From NCBI RefSeq assembly GCF_001685025.1, contig NZ_MAYU01000024.1, forward strand, positions 248,001 through 312,000: a stretch of DNA of 64,000 bases, in the 5' to 3' direction. Of the stretch, positions 40,550 through 49,671 are shown one piece after another (position 1 is the stretch's first letter; the number at the start of each line of letters is the position of its first letter). The stretch comes from Bacillus sp. FJAT-27225 (GTDB lineage: Bacteria; Bacillota; Bacilli; Bacillales; Cytobacillaceae). A model generated the notes under the pieces. That model saw only the letters and a program-made list of their open reading frames with translations, was not told the DNA's origin and made no database searches. The position numbers and the translations under genes are program-made.

Positions 40550-41863
40550 TTGGAAAAAATCATCGTCCGCGGCGGAAATAGGCTGAATGGAACAGTTAAG
40601 GTTGAAGGTGCCAAAAATTCTGTACTGCCTGTACTCGCTGCAACACTATTGGCTAGTGATGGGAAAAGTATTATTCGTGATGTGCCTACTCTCTCCGATG
40701 TATATACGATCAACGAAGTATTACGAAACCTAAACGCAGATGTCGTTTTTAAAGATAATCAAGTTGTTGTAGATGCATCTAGAGAGTTGAATGAGGAGGC
40801 ACCATTTGAGTATGTCCGCAAAATGCGTGCTTCAGTATTAGTTATGGGCTCTTTGCTCGCGCGCAATGGCCGCGCACGTGTGGCACTGCCTGGTGGCTGT
40901 GCGATTGGCTCACGCCCAATCGACCAGCACTTGAAAGGCTTTGAAGCAATGGGTGCAAAAGTTAAGGTGGGGAACGGTTTTATTGAAGCGGAGGTTGATG
41001 GCCGCTTGAAAGGTGCCCGTGTTTACCTGGATTTCCCTAGCGTTGGAGCAACTGAAAATATCATGATGGCTGCCACACTTGCGGAAGGAACGACAATCCT
41101 TGAGAACGTAGCCAAAGAACCTGAAATTGTAGACCTTGCAAACCTTTTGAACAAAATGGGTGCAAAGGTTGTCGGTGCGGGTACAGGAACCATTCGGATT
41201 GAAGGCGTCAAGGTATTGTTCGGTGCTGACCATTCCATTATTCCTGATCGCATCGAAGCTGGCACATTCATGGTAGCCGCTGCGATTACTGGCGGAAATG
41301 TACTAGTCAAAGGAGCGGTTCCAGAGCATTTATCTTCATTGATTGCAAAAATGGAGGAAATGGGAATTACCATTATTGAGGAAGCGGACGGCGTACGGGT
41401 TATTGGCCCTGAAAAACTGAAGGCTGTTGATATAAAAACGATGCCTCATCCAGGATTCCCGACCGATATGCAATCACAGATGATGGCTTTGCTGCTTCGT
41501 GCTGATGGAACAAGCATGATTACCGAAACAGTGTTTGAAAATCGGTTTATGCATGTGGAAGAGTTCCGGCGCATGAATGCCGATATTAAAATAGAAGGGC
41601 GTTCTGTTATTATTCCTGGTAAATCGAATCTCCAGGGAGCAGAAGTAGCTGCAACAGACCTTCGTGCAGCGGCAGCCCTCATTTTAACAGGCCTTGTAGC
41701 GGACGGTGTAACCAGGGTTACAGAACTGAAGCATTTGGATCGGGGTTATGTAAATTTCCACCAAAAGCTTGCAGCCTTGGGTGCCGATATTGAGCGCGTT
41801 AAAGATGTTGAAGAAGTATTTGTTGAAGAAACGCAACCACTTATTTCTGATATGAACGCGTAA
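40550..41863 (+). CDS. murAA: UDP-N-acetylglucosamine 1-carboxyvinyltransferase
   Basis: Catalyses the first committed step of peptidoglycan synthesis, transfer of enolpyruvate from PEP to UDP-GlcNAc. The 437-residue protein is full length. It begins [27 protein letters not shown] and has the catalytic Cys117 in [19 protein letters not shown], the residue alkylated by fosfomycin. Start is a TTG after GGAGGGG. A Bacillus cell usually has a second copy (murAB) elsewhere; position before spoIID marks this one as murAA. A terminator follows. Confidence 0.97.
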   Translation: MEKIIVRGGNRLNGTVKVEGAKNSVLPVLAATLLASDGKSIIRDVPTLSDVYTINEVLRNLNADVVFKDNQVVVDASRELNEEAPFEYVRKMRASVLVMGSLLARNGRARVALPGGCAIGSRPIDQHLKGFEAMGAKVKVGNGFIEAEVDGRLKGARVYLDFPSVGATENIMMAATLAEGTTILENVAKEPEIVDLANLLNKMGAKVVGAGTGTIRIEGVKVLFGADHSIIPDRIEAGTFMVAAAITGGNVLVKGAVPEHLSSLIAKMEEMGITIIEEADGVRVIGPEKLKAVDIKTMPHPGFPTDMQSQMMALLLRADGTSMITETVFENRFMHVEEFRRMNADIKIEGRSVIIPGKSNLQGAEVAATDLRAAAALILTGLVADGVTRVTELKHLDRGYVNFHQKLAALGADIERVKDVEEVFVEETQPLISDMNA

Positions 41864-41908
41864 TAATTACTTTATTTTATTCATGTAATGGCAGAGTATG
41901 CCGAAGTG

Positions 41909-41957
41909 AAGCCGAGGAAAAGGCTGTCTGATGTCTGACAGTGTTCCTCGGCTTTTT
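41909..41957 (+). terminator. Terminator after murAA
   Basis: Eleven-bp stem AAGCCGAGGAA/TTCCTCGGCTT with an internal GTCTGATGTCTGAC hairpin and T6. Confidence 0.9.
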
Positions 41958-42088
41958 TGTATTGATACAAATGAAAGAGTCTTGATAAAGTAGGGAATGT
42001 CTTGATAAACACAGAAATGTCTTGATAAATTTCATAAATGTACTGTAAAAGAGAGTTTGAAATTAAAAGCATTACTAGTCGCTCAGGT

Positions 42089-42296
42089 ATTGGAACCGTT
42101 TTGGGCTTTGAGGAAGGCAAACACGAAGTCAATAAGCTGTATTAGCACCATTTCAAGTTCTGAGACAAGCTGAAACGAAGCCAATGAGTCGTATTGGCAT
42201 CATTTCAAGGTTTGTGACAAGCTGAAACGCAGCTAATGAGTCGTAATGGCATCCTTCCAAGTTTAGAGTAAAGCCGAAATGTATCAATAGATTGAT
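42089..42296. repeat. 52-bp hairpin repeat array A (4 units)
   Basis: Units begin at 42089, 42141, 42193 and 42245, exactly 52 bp apart. Typical unit: arm ATTGGCATCATTTC, 17-nt loop, arm GAAACGCAGCTAAT, then a 7-nt spacer GAGTCGT. Arms are imperfect complements, so each unit can fold. Units differ in sequence, unlike CRISPR repeats. The array fills the murAA-42378 gap. Confidence 0.85.
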
Positions 42297-42377
42297 CGCT
42301 GCAGTTCTAAGTTTCTTTATATTGTAACAATATCCATAGGGGCGAATTGGTAAAATGGGTGAGAGAGGTGTGTGCCC

Positions 42378-43271
42378 ATGACAAAATTTTTTATTAAGCT
42401 GAAATCAGCACTATTTACCACCCTGGCCCTTGGAGTCATAACTCTTTTTATTCCAAACTTCCTTTCTGGATCTGTCGGGTCAACGATCTTTGTTTTTGGA
42501 ATCATGCTGCTTGTCGCAATGATAGGCAATATGGTAGTAGCAATCCCAGTATCTTATTTTTCCGATTTCCTGACAAGGCGGCTCGGCGCTTTCCGATTTC
42601 CTGTTGCGGGGTTGATCCATATTGCAATTGGGCTGCTACCAGTATTGATTATTGATGAAGTAGCGTTCTATTCAATCGCAGCAGCTTTCCTATTCTTCCT
42701 CTTCACGGAGTGGCAGCAGGCAGGAAAGAAAATTGCGTTTACCTGGAAGCCCGCTATCTCATTTATAAGTGTCGTGTCAGTTGCTGCTGCAGCGATCGTT
42801 TCAGTTCCGAGCCTTGTGAATCGCTTTCAGGAACGGACCCATAATGCGTATATGATACCGAAAGGCTTTGAGGGTGAGATAAAGATTCTCCATGATATGA
42901 AAAATGCCCCTCAAGAAAAAACTGCTGACGGATATGATGTGATTACCATTAATGAATCCGGATATGGACTTTCTGCAGAGCCACTCGATAGCTCCTTAAT
43001 TGAAGACAAATATTTTTTCGTTGATGAAAATGGAGATAGGGAAGAAATAGAGAAACTCTGCGTATCGGTTGGCGACAGGAAAGCAATCGGTGGCGAAGGC
43101 TATGAATACACCTATGAAACACTTTATGTGACCTCAAACAAGTGTGGCCAGGTGTTCAGGGAGAATGGCGAGAAATATTTTGGCGAGAGACTGCAAATTG
43201 AAGAAATCCTCTTTAGGGAAGGCCTTGCTGAAATGAATGACTACGGCTATACCATCCATTCGCAAAAATAA
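42378..43271 (+). CDS. Membrane protein with C-terminal soluble domain
   Basis: A 297-residue protein of unknown function. The first half has four to five hydrophobic segments (about 10-30, 35-60, 72-95, 97-115, 128-148). The second half (about 160-297) is an acidic soluble domain with AYMIPKGFEGEIKILHDMKNAPQEKTADGYDVITINESGYG, which recalls the DUF6843 domain. Two Cys residues in it (near 223 and 255) could pair outside the cell. The ATG at 42378 follows GAGAGGTG. It has its own terminator and no obvious operon partners. Confidence 0.8.
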   Translation: MTKFFIKLKSALFTTLALGVITLFIPNFLSGSVGSTIFVFGIMLLVAMIGNMVVAIPVSYFSDFLTRRLGAFRFPVAGLIHIAIGLLPVLIIDEVAFYSIAAAFLFFLFTEWQQAGKKIAFTWKPAISFISVVSVAAAAIVSVPSLVNRFQERTHNAYMIPKGFEGEIKILHDMKNAPQEKTADGYDVITINESGYGLSAEPLDSSLIEDKYFFVDENGDREEIEKLCVSVGDRKAIGGEGYEYTYETLYVTSNKCGQVFRENGEKYFGERLQIEEILFREGLAEMNDYGYTIHSQK

Positions 43272-43275
43272 TCAG

Positions 43276-43310
43276 AACCGCTCGCCAGAATTGTACGAGC
43301 GGTTTTTTTA
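43276..43310 (+). terminator. Terminator after 42378 gene
   Basis: Nine-bp stem AACCGCTCG/CGAGCGGTT with T7. Confidence 0.9.
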
Positions 43311-43373
43311 GTTCAAAACGATAAAAAGATAGAGTACCCTCAGCAGGCGTAATCCCGAAAACCTCATCCTTTA

Positions 43374-43403
43374 GTCATATCTGCTTGTCCAACTCCATAT
43401 GTT
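43374..43403 (+). promoter_or_regulatory. Probable sigma-E promoter of spoIID
   Basis: GTCATATC (43374-43381), a 14-bp spacer and CATATGTT (43396-43403), close to the sigma-E consensus (ATATT and CATACAMT). It is 60 bp before the spoIID start. Confidence 0.6.
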
Positions 43404-43463
43404 TTAATGAAGCGCAGCCGGTTCATTGCCGGCCGTTTACTTTTCAACTGGAGGCTCCGATAT

Positions 43464-44504
43464 ATGAAAAAAGTAAAACCATTCATCGCACTAGCATCCT
43501 TCCTTCTTGCTGTAACGCTCATTATACCTGCTTTACTCGTCCTCCCCTATAAGGGTGAACAGGCGGGAGGCAGACTGGGTGAAGACCTGCAGCAGGCTCC
43601 AACTGATAAGGTGAATGAACATGCAGCAGATTCCACAGTGGAAGTAGCTGTCTACCGCACCGCCCAACAGAAAATAGAAAAGTTGCAACTTAACAAATAT
43701 CTCGAAGGAGTCGTCGCTGCAGAAATGCCAGCCGAGTTTGAAGAGGAGGCCTTGAAGGCACAAGCGTTGACAGCAAGGACCTATATTGTCCAACAGCTGT
43801 TGACAGAGGAGAAGCTAGGCTTGCCGGAGGGGGCACAGGTTACCGATACTGAAATTCACCAGGTATTTAAAAGTGACGAAGAGCTAAAGCAGCCTAAACC
43901 TAAAGGATGGGGTTCCGACTATAACTGGAAAAAGAAAAAAATCAGGGAGGCCGTCCGTGCAACCGACGGACAAATCCTTACCTATAATGGCAAGGCAATT
44001 ACGGCGACCTTTTTTTCAACAAGCAATGGATATACGGAGAATTCAGAGGAATACTGGCCAAATGCATTCCCCTATTTACGCAGTGTTGAAAGTCCCTGGG
44101 ATAAAAAATCACCTAAGTATAAGAGCCAAATGACGATTGCAGTCACAGATTTTGAAAGCAAGCTAGGCGTAAAGATTGGCAATTCCAAGACAATTGGAGT
44201 CATTAAAGGCCGGACAGCAGGCAACCGGGTAGGAACAGTCGACTTCAATGGAAAGAGCCTGACCGGAAAACAGATCAGAGAGCAGCTTGGGCTCAGATCC
44301 TCCGATTTTTCCTGGGAGAGGCGCGGCGATAAAATCCTGATCACAACGCGCGGCTTTGGACACGGAGTCGGGATGAGCCAGTACGGAGCCAATGGCATGG
44401 CGGCCGAGGGAAAATCATATGAAGAAATCGTCAAACACTACTATAAAGGCATTGATATCAGCAAAGCAGACGCAATGCTTGCGACTATAACCGCAGGAAA
44501 GTAA
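43464..44504 (+). CDS. spoIID: Stage II sporulation protein D
   Basis: Mother-cell lytic transglycosylase that cuts glycan strands during engulfment, acting with SpoIIP and SpoIIM. The 346-residue protein has an N-terminal membrane anchor (about 7-27). The SpoIID domain holds the catalytic Glu in [25 protein letters not shown] (Glu87), and the C-terminal motif is [31 protein letters not shown]. The ATG 43464 follows TGGAGGCTCCGATAT; the frame upstream is open but includes the promoter region. Transcribed by sigma-E from a promoter at 43374-43403. Confidence 0.96.
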   Translation: MKKVKPFIALASFLLAVTLIIPALLVLPYKGEQAGGRLGEDLQQAPTDKVNEHAADSTVEVAVYRTAQQKIEKLQLNKYLEGVVAAEMPAEFEEEALKAQALTARTYIVQQLLTEEKLGLPEGAQVTDTEIHQVFKSDEELKQPKPKGWGSDYNWKKKKIREAVRATDGQILTYNGKAITATFFSTSNGYTENSEEYWPNAFPYLRSVESPWDKKSPKYKSQMTIAVTDFESKLGVKIGNSKTIGVIKGRTAGNRVGTVDFNGKSLTGKQIREQLGLRSSDFSWERRGDKILITTRGFGHGVGMSQYGANGMAAEGKSYEEIVKHYYKGIDISKADAMLATITAGK

Positions 44505-44507
44505 ATC

Positions 44508-44539
44508 AGGCCGGCCCCATTCATTCATGGGGCTGGCTT
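44508..44539 (+). terminator. Terminator after spoIID
   Basis: Stem AGGCCGGCCCCAT/ATGGGGCTGGCTT with two G-U pairs and T5. Confidence 0.85.
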
Positions 44540-44568
44540 TTTAAATGGATTCAGGACAACATTTTCAA

Positions 44569-44657
44569 GACAACTTTTCATATATACGGGACGTTTCCCA
44601 AAAAATGCGCGACATTTCCAAATGATACAGGACAGATTTCTGAATATTCAGGACAAA
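44569..44657. repeat. Short tandem array with 21-bp period
   Basis: GAC-anchored units begin at 44569, 44590, 44611, 44631 and 44652 (periods 21, 21, 20, 21). The rough consensus is GACA-TTTCC-AAA-ATACAGG. No reading frame. Confidence 0.65.
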
Positions 44658-44818
44658 CGAGTCCGCTGGGCAGAGTAAGAATGAGAAATAGTGAAATCAA
44701 CCAAACTGGAATGAGTTTAAAGCCCAATTTAAAATCTATTCACAGATGAGCAGCTGCGAATAGTGATTTAGTTAATGAAGAATTTTTTATACTACCGGGA
44801 TTTGTGCTCAATAATCCA

Positions 44819-45026
44819 TCTCGTGGACATTTCATCCTCCCAGGAGAGTCAAAATGTCCACGAAACCCCATTTGGTGGACATTTCACCCTCTCAGGAGAG
44901 TCTAATTGTCTACGAAACCCCATTTGGTGGACATTTCACCCTCTCAGGAGAGTCTAATTGTCTACGAAACCTCATTTGGTGGACATTTCACCCTTCCAGG
45001 ACAGCCAAACTGTCCGCGAAATCATT
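44819..45026. repeat. 52-bp hairpin repeat array B (4 units)
   Basis: Units begin at 44819, 44871, 44923 and 44975, exactly 52 bp apart. Unit 1 has perfect 11-nt arms CGTGGACATTT and AAATGTCCACG around an inner CTCCCAGGAG hairpin. Later units are GGTGGACATTTCACC-CTCTCAGGAGAG. Reading frames across it are artefacts, since 52 is not a multiple of 3. Confidence 0.85.
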
Positions 45027-45055
45027 CTCATTACCAAAAAATACAGTCCACTGTT

Positions 45056-45499
45056 TCAGGCTGTCCCCTCTCGCATCCAGTCTCTCCATTTTCCCAGCAG
45101 TTCCTTAAGCCTTGAAAACTTCCCTTTAAACATTGCACCATCTACAAAATAATACACGGCCAAAACACCGGTAACGTCTTTAAAAAGGTCAAACAGCGAA
45201 GCAGAGCGGTACGGGTAAAACGACTGATGAATCTCATCTGTCAGTCCATACAGGGAGGCGGCGGCCGCGAGAATAAGATTGACCTGAACAGTAAATTTCT
45301 TTTTCAAAGTCAGGAAGGCAATGACAAACAGTCCGTATAAAATCGCAAATTCCACAAAATGAAGGGACTCCTTAATGGTCCGGTCGAGCGTTGAATCCGG
45401 GAGCTCGACAAAATGGTTACTTGGCAGGCTCGACATAATCCATATCAATGCCATATAGATGAAAGGCAGCAGCCGGGCCGCCCATTTGACAATTTTCAT
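45056..45499 (-). CDS. VanZ-like family membrane protein
   Basis: A 147-residue membrane protein with four helices and the VanZ-family features IKESLHFVEFAILYGLF and SLYGLTDEIHQSFYPYRSASLFDLFKDVTGVL. The motif YGLTDEIHQ-F-P-R is diagnostic. VanZ homologues affect lipid flip or teicoplanin resistance in enterococci, but in Bacillus the function is not known. The start at 45499 has AAGGGAG upstream. It is convergent with spoIID across the repeat arrays and divergent from spoIIQ. Confidence 0.9.
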   Translation of the reverse strand: MKIVKWAARLLPFIYMALIWIMSSLPSNHFVELPDSTLDRTIKESLHFVEFAILYGLFVIAFLTLKKKFTVQVNLILAAAASLYGLTDEIHQSFYPYRSASLFDLFKDVTGVLAVYYFVDGAMFKGKFSRLKELLGKWRDWMREGTA

Positions 45500-45570
45500 A
45501 AAAAAATCTCCCTTTCATGCATAAAACATTCTAAACAAACAAAAAATAATCTAAAAAATTTTCAAGCCAT

Positions 45571-45600
45571 GTATATAATTCTACCATTGTGTTCAGAATG
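45571..45600 (+). promoter_or_regulatory. Candidate sigma-F promoter of spoIIQ
   Basis: GTATA (45571-45575), a 15-bp spacer and GTTCAGAATG (45591-45600). This fits GYWTA-N15-GGNRANANTR except at the second base and the fourth base of the -10. It lies 19 bp before the spoIIQ start. Confidence 0.5.
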
Positions 45601-45618
45601 ATTGCTGAGGTGATGATA

Positions 45619-46470
45619 ATGAGAGAGGAAGAAAAAAAGCAATCTTCTCGAGGTTTCAAACGCTTTTTAAAAAAGCGCTGGGTATTACCCACAGTTTACA
45701 TTCTTAGTGCAGCTATCATTCTGACTGGTGTTCTTTGGTATCAGAACAGCGGCGACTCAGCAGACAAAAATGATTACAAATCGACTGATATCGCCAAAAA
45801 GCAGTTCAATGAACCTTCCGTCGAAGTAAACAAGTCTATGGAAACCCTCTCGATGCCAGTTGGCAACGAGGAGCAGACAGTCATTCAGAAGAAATTCTAC
45901 GACAACGCTGCAAGTGAAAAGGATCAAGAAGCGGCACTGGTATTCTATAACAATACCTACGTTCCGAACACAGGCCTTGATATCGCAATGAAGGACGGCT
46001 CCTCGTTTGATGTCCTTGCAGCACTTAGCGGTACAGTCACTAGAGTAGAGGAAGACTCCCTGCTTGGTAACTTGATCGAAGTCCAGCATGACACTGGTAT
46101 TGTAACACACTATCAATCCGTAAAAGATATTAAGGTCAAAGCTGGCGACACAGTTGACAAAGGAGACGTGCTTGCGGCTGCTGGCCAAAGCCTGCTGAAT
46201 GAAAAAGCCGGCACTCATGTCCACTTTGAAATCCGCAAGGACGGCGTCGCAGTCAATCCGCAAAACTACTTCGACAAGCCGTTGAGCGCACTCCAACAAG
46301 AACAAGTTGGCGAGCAGAAAGCAGCGAATAAAAAGGCAGCTGTTGAGGAAGACAACAATAGCCCAAAACCGGTTGATAAGGAAGATGCAAAGGAAGATTC
46401 CAAAGAATCCTCCGAGCAGCCAGCTGACGATTCTTCATCTGAGGAAAGCGGCGACAACTCAAATTCATAA
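45619..46470 (+). CDS. spoIIQ: Stage II sporulation protein Q
   Basis: Forespore membrane protein that binds mother-cell SpoIIIAH across the septum, needed for engulfment and for late forespore gene expression. The 283-residue protein has one membrane helix (about 31-50), a coiled linker, and a LytM/M23 domain (about 115-235). The LytM domain is degenerate: the first metal-binding His is replaced in TYVPNTGLDIAM, although HVHFEIRKDG near 210 is kept, so it is probably not an active peptidase, as in B. subtilis. A Ser/Glu/Asp-rich tail follows. The start MREEEKKQS matches B. subtilis and lies after GAGGTGATGATA. Confidence 0.95.
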   Translation: MREEEKKQSSRGFKRFLKKRWVLPTVYILSAAIILTGVLWYQNSGDSADKNDYKSTDIAKKQFNEPSVEVNKSMETLSMPVGNEEQTVIQKKFYDNAASEKDQEAALVFYNNTYVPNTGLDIAMKDGSSFDVLAALSGTVTRVEEDSLLGNLIEVQHDTGIVTHYQSVKDIKVKAGDTVDKGDVLAAAGQSLLNEKAGTHVHFEIRKDGVAVNPQNYFDKPLSALQQEQVGEQKAANKKAAVEEDNNSPKPVDKEDAKEDSKESSEQPADDSSSEESGDNSNS

Positions 46471-46482
46471 TCAATGCTAGGA

Positions 46483-46512
46483 AAGGGAGGGGCAACCCTC
46501 TCTTTTTTTTTT
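46483..46512 (+). terminator. Terminator after spoIIQ
   Basis: Stem AGGGAGGG/CCCTCTCT with a long T tract. Confidence 0.85.
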
Positions 46513-46754
46513 AATGAAAAAAAGCTCTATAAATAAGTTCGCATTTCTTGTTCAGACTTGCATCTTTCCGATAAGCTTCCAAAGAGATTCGTTCCATAAA
46601 AAGATTAAAGAGACGAAACTGCTTATTGGGTTATTTTTTCGCGAATCGGTCATAAATGATCCCACTGAAAAGCCAGTTGGCAAGGGCTGAATCGTTAGCC
46701 TTTCAAAACAGTTATTGGTAAAATGGGGAAAACAGGATTTTAGGGGGATAGGTG

Positions 46755-48755
46755 ATGAAAAAGCGAATAGGCTTGCTGATAGCAGCCGTCCTAATGGTAG
46801 TGCTTGCCGGATGTACGGAAAAACCGCAGCCTGCGGACCGTTTTTCACAATACATAGAGTTATGGAACAAGCAGGACTTTGACAAAATGTATGACTATTT
46901 GTCCTCTGGTGCTAGAGATGGGATTACGAAAAAAGAGTTTACGGAGCGCTATCAGAAAATTTATGGAGACCTCCAAATTAATAACCTAAAGATAAGCTTT
47001 AAGAAGCTGAAAGAAGACAAGCAGGCAGAAGAAGAGCAGGCATCATACGGCTATACGGCAAAAATGGACAGCATCGCCGGTCCAATTGAATTCGGCCACG
47101 ATGCCTATCTAGTCAAGGAAACTCGGAATGATGACGAAAATTGGTATATAGACTGGAATACGAGCTATATTTTCCCGCAGATGGAGAAGACGGATAAAAT
47201 TTCGCTCTCCTCGCAAACCCCAGCACGCGGTGATATTTATGACCGAAACGGCAACAAGCTTGCAACCATTGGGCTTGTCCTTGAGATTGGCCTTGTCCCT
47301 CAAGCAATGGCCGGCAAGGAAAAAGAGAATATTGCCAAGGTAGCAGAGCTTTTGAATATGCCGGAGGAAACGATAGAGAAGGCAGTCAGCGCGAAGTGGG
47401 TGAAACCTGAATACTTTGTTCCGCTTAAAAAGGTTTCTCCGCTGGATACAGCATTGATTGATGAACTTATTAAGCTTGACCCTGTACAGACCAAAAAGGT
47501 GGAATCTCGTGTCTACCCGTACGGGGAAGCAACAGCCCATCTGGTGGGCTATGTAGGCCAGGTAACAGCCGACAATCTAGAAAAAATGAAAGACAAGGGA
47601 TATTCAAGCGGGGATATAATCGGGAAGAGTGGGTTGGAAGAGCAATTCGAAGAGCAGCTTCGGGGTCAGCCGGGAGTGCAGATCTTAATAGTCGACGAAG
47701 CGGGAAATAAGGAAGTGCTGGCTGAAAAACCGGTTGTTCATGGTGAGCATGTCAAGCTGACAATTGATGCCGACCTTCAAACCAAGATAGCTGCAGAAAT
47801 GAAAAAAGAGGCTGGAGCCGCCATTGCACTTCATCCTAAAACTGGAGAAACATTGGCGCTGGTCAGCTCCCCATCTTTTGACCCGAATCAGATTGTATTT
47901 GGGATGTCGGCTCCTGAGTGGAAGAAACTGAACGAAGACCCGAAGAAGCCGCTAAATGCCCGTTTTAATGACAGATATGCCCCAGGGTCGGTGATAAAAC
48001 CAATTGTTGCGGGTGCAGCATTGACTGCCGGTGAGCTCGACCCGGCAGCAGCCATGAATGTGAAAGGCCTTAAATGGCAAAAGGATGCATCGTGGGGCGG
48101 ATATTATGTGACTCGGGTACGCGAGGCATCGGACGTAAATCTCGAAAAAGCGCTAGTCTACTCTGACAATATTTACTTTGCGCAAACGTCTTTGAAAATG
48201 GGGAAGGATAAATTTTCAGAGACAATGAAGAACTTTGCTTTTGGAGAAGAGCTAGGCTATCCATTCCCGCTTGAAACATCTCAGACAGGCTCGCTGGATT
48301 CCGAGCTTTTCCTGGCTGATGCCGGTTATGGCCAAGCCCAGCTCGAGATGAATATCGTTCACCTTGGTTCAAGCTATACACCTTTCTTGAATGGCGGCAA
48401 TATGATTAAGCCGGTTCTATTACTGGACGAGGAAAAGAGCCAAGTGTTAAAGCAAGGTGCAATCAGTCCTGAAGCTGCATCAACTGTTGGAGGAATCCTT
48501 AGGAAAGTAGTTTCCGATCCAGGCGGGACAGCACATAAAGCTGAAATAAAGGATTATCCGCTTTCCGGAAAGACGGGAACCGCTGAGATTAAGGAAAAAC
48601 AAGGGGAAACTGGCAAGGAAAATGGCTGGTTTGTTGCATACAATGCTGAAGCAGGTGATATGCTTATTGCAATGGTGATCGAGGATGTCCAGAAACGAGG
48701 CAGCTCCAGCATACCAATCAATATCGTGAAAACGATTTTCGAAGAGATAAAATGA
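46755..48755 (+). CDS. Penicillin-binding protein, MecA/PBP2a-like (PbpC type)
   Basis: Class B transpeptidase of 666 residues. It is a lipoprotein (signal peptide ending LAGC, Cys20). It then has an NTF2-like MecA-N domain (about 25-140), a PBP dimerisation domain (about 150-310) and a transpeptidase domain with SVIK (Ser412), SDN (near 470) and KTGT (near 603). This plan is that of S. aureus PBP2a and B. subtilis PbpC. Low beta-lactam affinity is typical of the family but cannot be read from sequence. ATG 46755 is preferred over the GTG before it because of spacing to AGGGGG. It is a single-gene unit next to spoIIQ. Confidence 0.94.
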   Translation: MKKRIGLLIAAVLMVVLAGCTEKPQPADRFSQYIELWNKQDFDKMYDYLSSGARDGITKKEFTERYQKIYGDLQINNLKISFKKLKEDKQAEEEQASYGYTAKMDSIAGPIEFGHDAYLVKETRNDDENWYIDWNTSYIFPQMEKTDKISLSSQTPARGDIYDRNGNKLATIGLVLEIGLVPQAMAGKEKENIAKVAELLNMPEETIEKAVSAKWVKPEYFVPLKKVSPLDTALIDELIKLDPVQTKKVESRVYPYGEATAHLVGYVGQVTADNLEKMKDKGYSSGDIIGKSGLEEQFEEQLRGQPGVQILIVDEAGNKEVLAEKPVVHGEHVKLTIDADLQTKIAAEMKKEAGAAIALHPKTGETLALVSSPSFDPNQIVFGMSAPEWKKLNEDPKKPLNARFNDRYAPGSVIKPIVAGAALTAGELDPAAAMNVKGLKWQKDASWGGYYVTRVREASDVNLEKALVYSDNIYFAQTSLKMGKDKFSETMKNFAFGEELGYPFPLETSQTGSLDSELFLADAGYGQAQLEMNIVHLGSSYTPFLNGGNMIKPVLLLDEEKSQVLKQGAISPEAASTVGGILRKVVSDPGGTAHKAEIKDYPLSGKTGTAEIKEKQGETGKENGWFVAYNAEAGDMLIAMVIEDVQKRGSSSIPINIVKTIFEEIK

Positions 48756-48764
48756 GGTAATCCA

Positions 48765-48805
48765 AAGGGGGGTTCCCAAGAGTGGGGGCCTCTTTTCTTT
48801 TTCAA
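48765..48805 (+). terminator. Terminator after the PBP gene
   Basis: Stem GGGGGGTTCCCA/TGGGGGCCTCTT with G-U pairs, followed by TTTTC and TTTTT. Confidence 0.7.
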
Positions 48806-48930
48806 AAACAACTTCAAGAATAGAGTTAAAGAGGCCAATTGAAATTGGCGGGCCTTCCTGTAAGCTGTTCTTCCATTTTCGAATGTTCCGATCGAAAAAG
48901 AAATGAATGACTCAATCCCGTGCAGGGTCT

Positions 48931-49138
48931 ATTGGTTACATTTCGACCTTCTCGAGAGTCTAAAACGTTGCCAATAAAGCTTATTGGTTACATTTCCGCT
49001 TTCTCAAGCGCCTGAAACGGCGTCAATAAGGCCTATTGGTTACATTTTGCATCTCTTCAAAGCCTGAAACGTCACCAATAAATTCTATTCGTTTTATTTC
49101 ACATGTCTTCAGTATTGGAAATGCTATCACTTTTAAAA
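48931..49138. repeat. 52-bp hairpin repeat array C (4 units)
   Basis: Units begin at 48931, 48983, 49035 and 49087, exactly 52 bp apart. Unit 3: arm ATTGGTTACATTTT (1-14), 17-nt loop, arm GAAACGTCACCAAT (32-45), 7-nt spacer. The fourth unit is degenerate. Confidence 0.85.
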
Positions 49139-49197
49139 TCTTATCACTAGTACGTCTATAAATAGAATTGCAGCCCAAAAAGATAGGGGATACCGTC

Positions 49198-49671
49198 ATG
49201 ACAATAAAGCTAGAGTGGTATAAGGAAACTTTTAAACAGGAAATCGAAACATATAACCTGCCCCAGGATCAGCAAAGGTTCACAGCGATGCCTAAAGAGG
49301 CACTAAAAACCTGTGAAAAGGAACCGGACAGGCATCCAGTCGTTATCTTATCTGATGGAGATTTGGCTGGCTTTTTCGTTCTCCATGAGGGCGAGGACAT
49401 CAGACATATTGACGGATCGGGGAACGCCATTTTACTAAGAGCTTATTCAATAGACAGCCGCTTTCAAGGAAAAGGTATAGCAGGCCGTTCGCTGGTTCTG
49501 CTTCCATCCTTCGTGAAAAAGCACTTCCCAAATAAGGAAGAAATTGTCCTTGCCGTCAATCATGCCAATCCTGTTGCACAGCATGTGTATACTCAGGCAG
49601 GTTTCGAGGACCGGGGGAAGAGGATTATCGGCAGGATGGGCGAACAATATATTCTCCACTTATCTCTTTAA
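49198..49671 (+). CDS. GNAT family N-acetyltransferase
   Basis: A 157-residue acyl-CoA-dependent transferase of the GNAT fold. The core includes LLRAYSIDSRFQGKGIAGRSL, in which RFQGKGIAG is the acetyl-CoA pyrophosphate loop, and LAVNHANPVAQHVYTQAGFEDRGKR, the usual C-terminal motif. The substrate is unknown. The start at 49198 follows AGGGGATACCGTC; the frame is open ten codons further up. It stands alone between a 52-bp repeat array and the GGT gene. Confidence 0.88.
   Translation: MTIKLEWYKETFKQEIETYNLPQDQQRFTAMPKEALKTCEKEPDRHPVVILSDGDLAGFFVLHEGEDIRHIDGSGNAILLRAYSIDSRFQGKGIAGRSLVLLPSFVKKHFPNKEEIVLAVNHANPVAQHVYTQAGFEDRGKRIIGRMGEQYILHLSL

Noticed and set aside
44775-45152. Overlapping short frames with repeated 'STKPHLVDISPSQES'-like peptides
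   Set aside because: They are translations of the 52-bp array; since 52 is not a multiple of 3 the same peptide appears in all frames. No ribosome sites.
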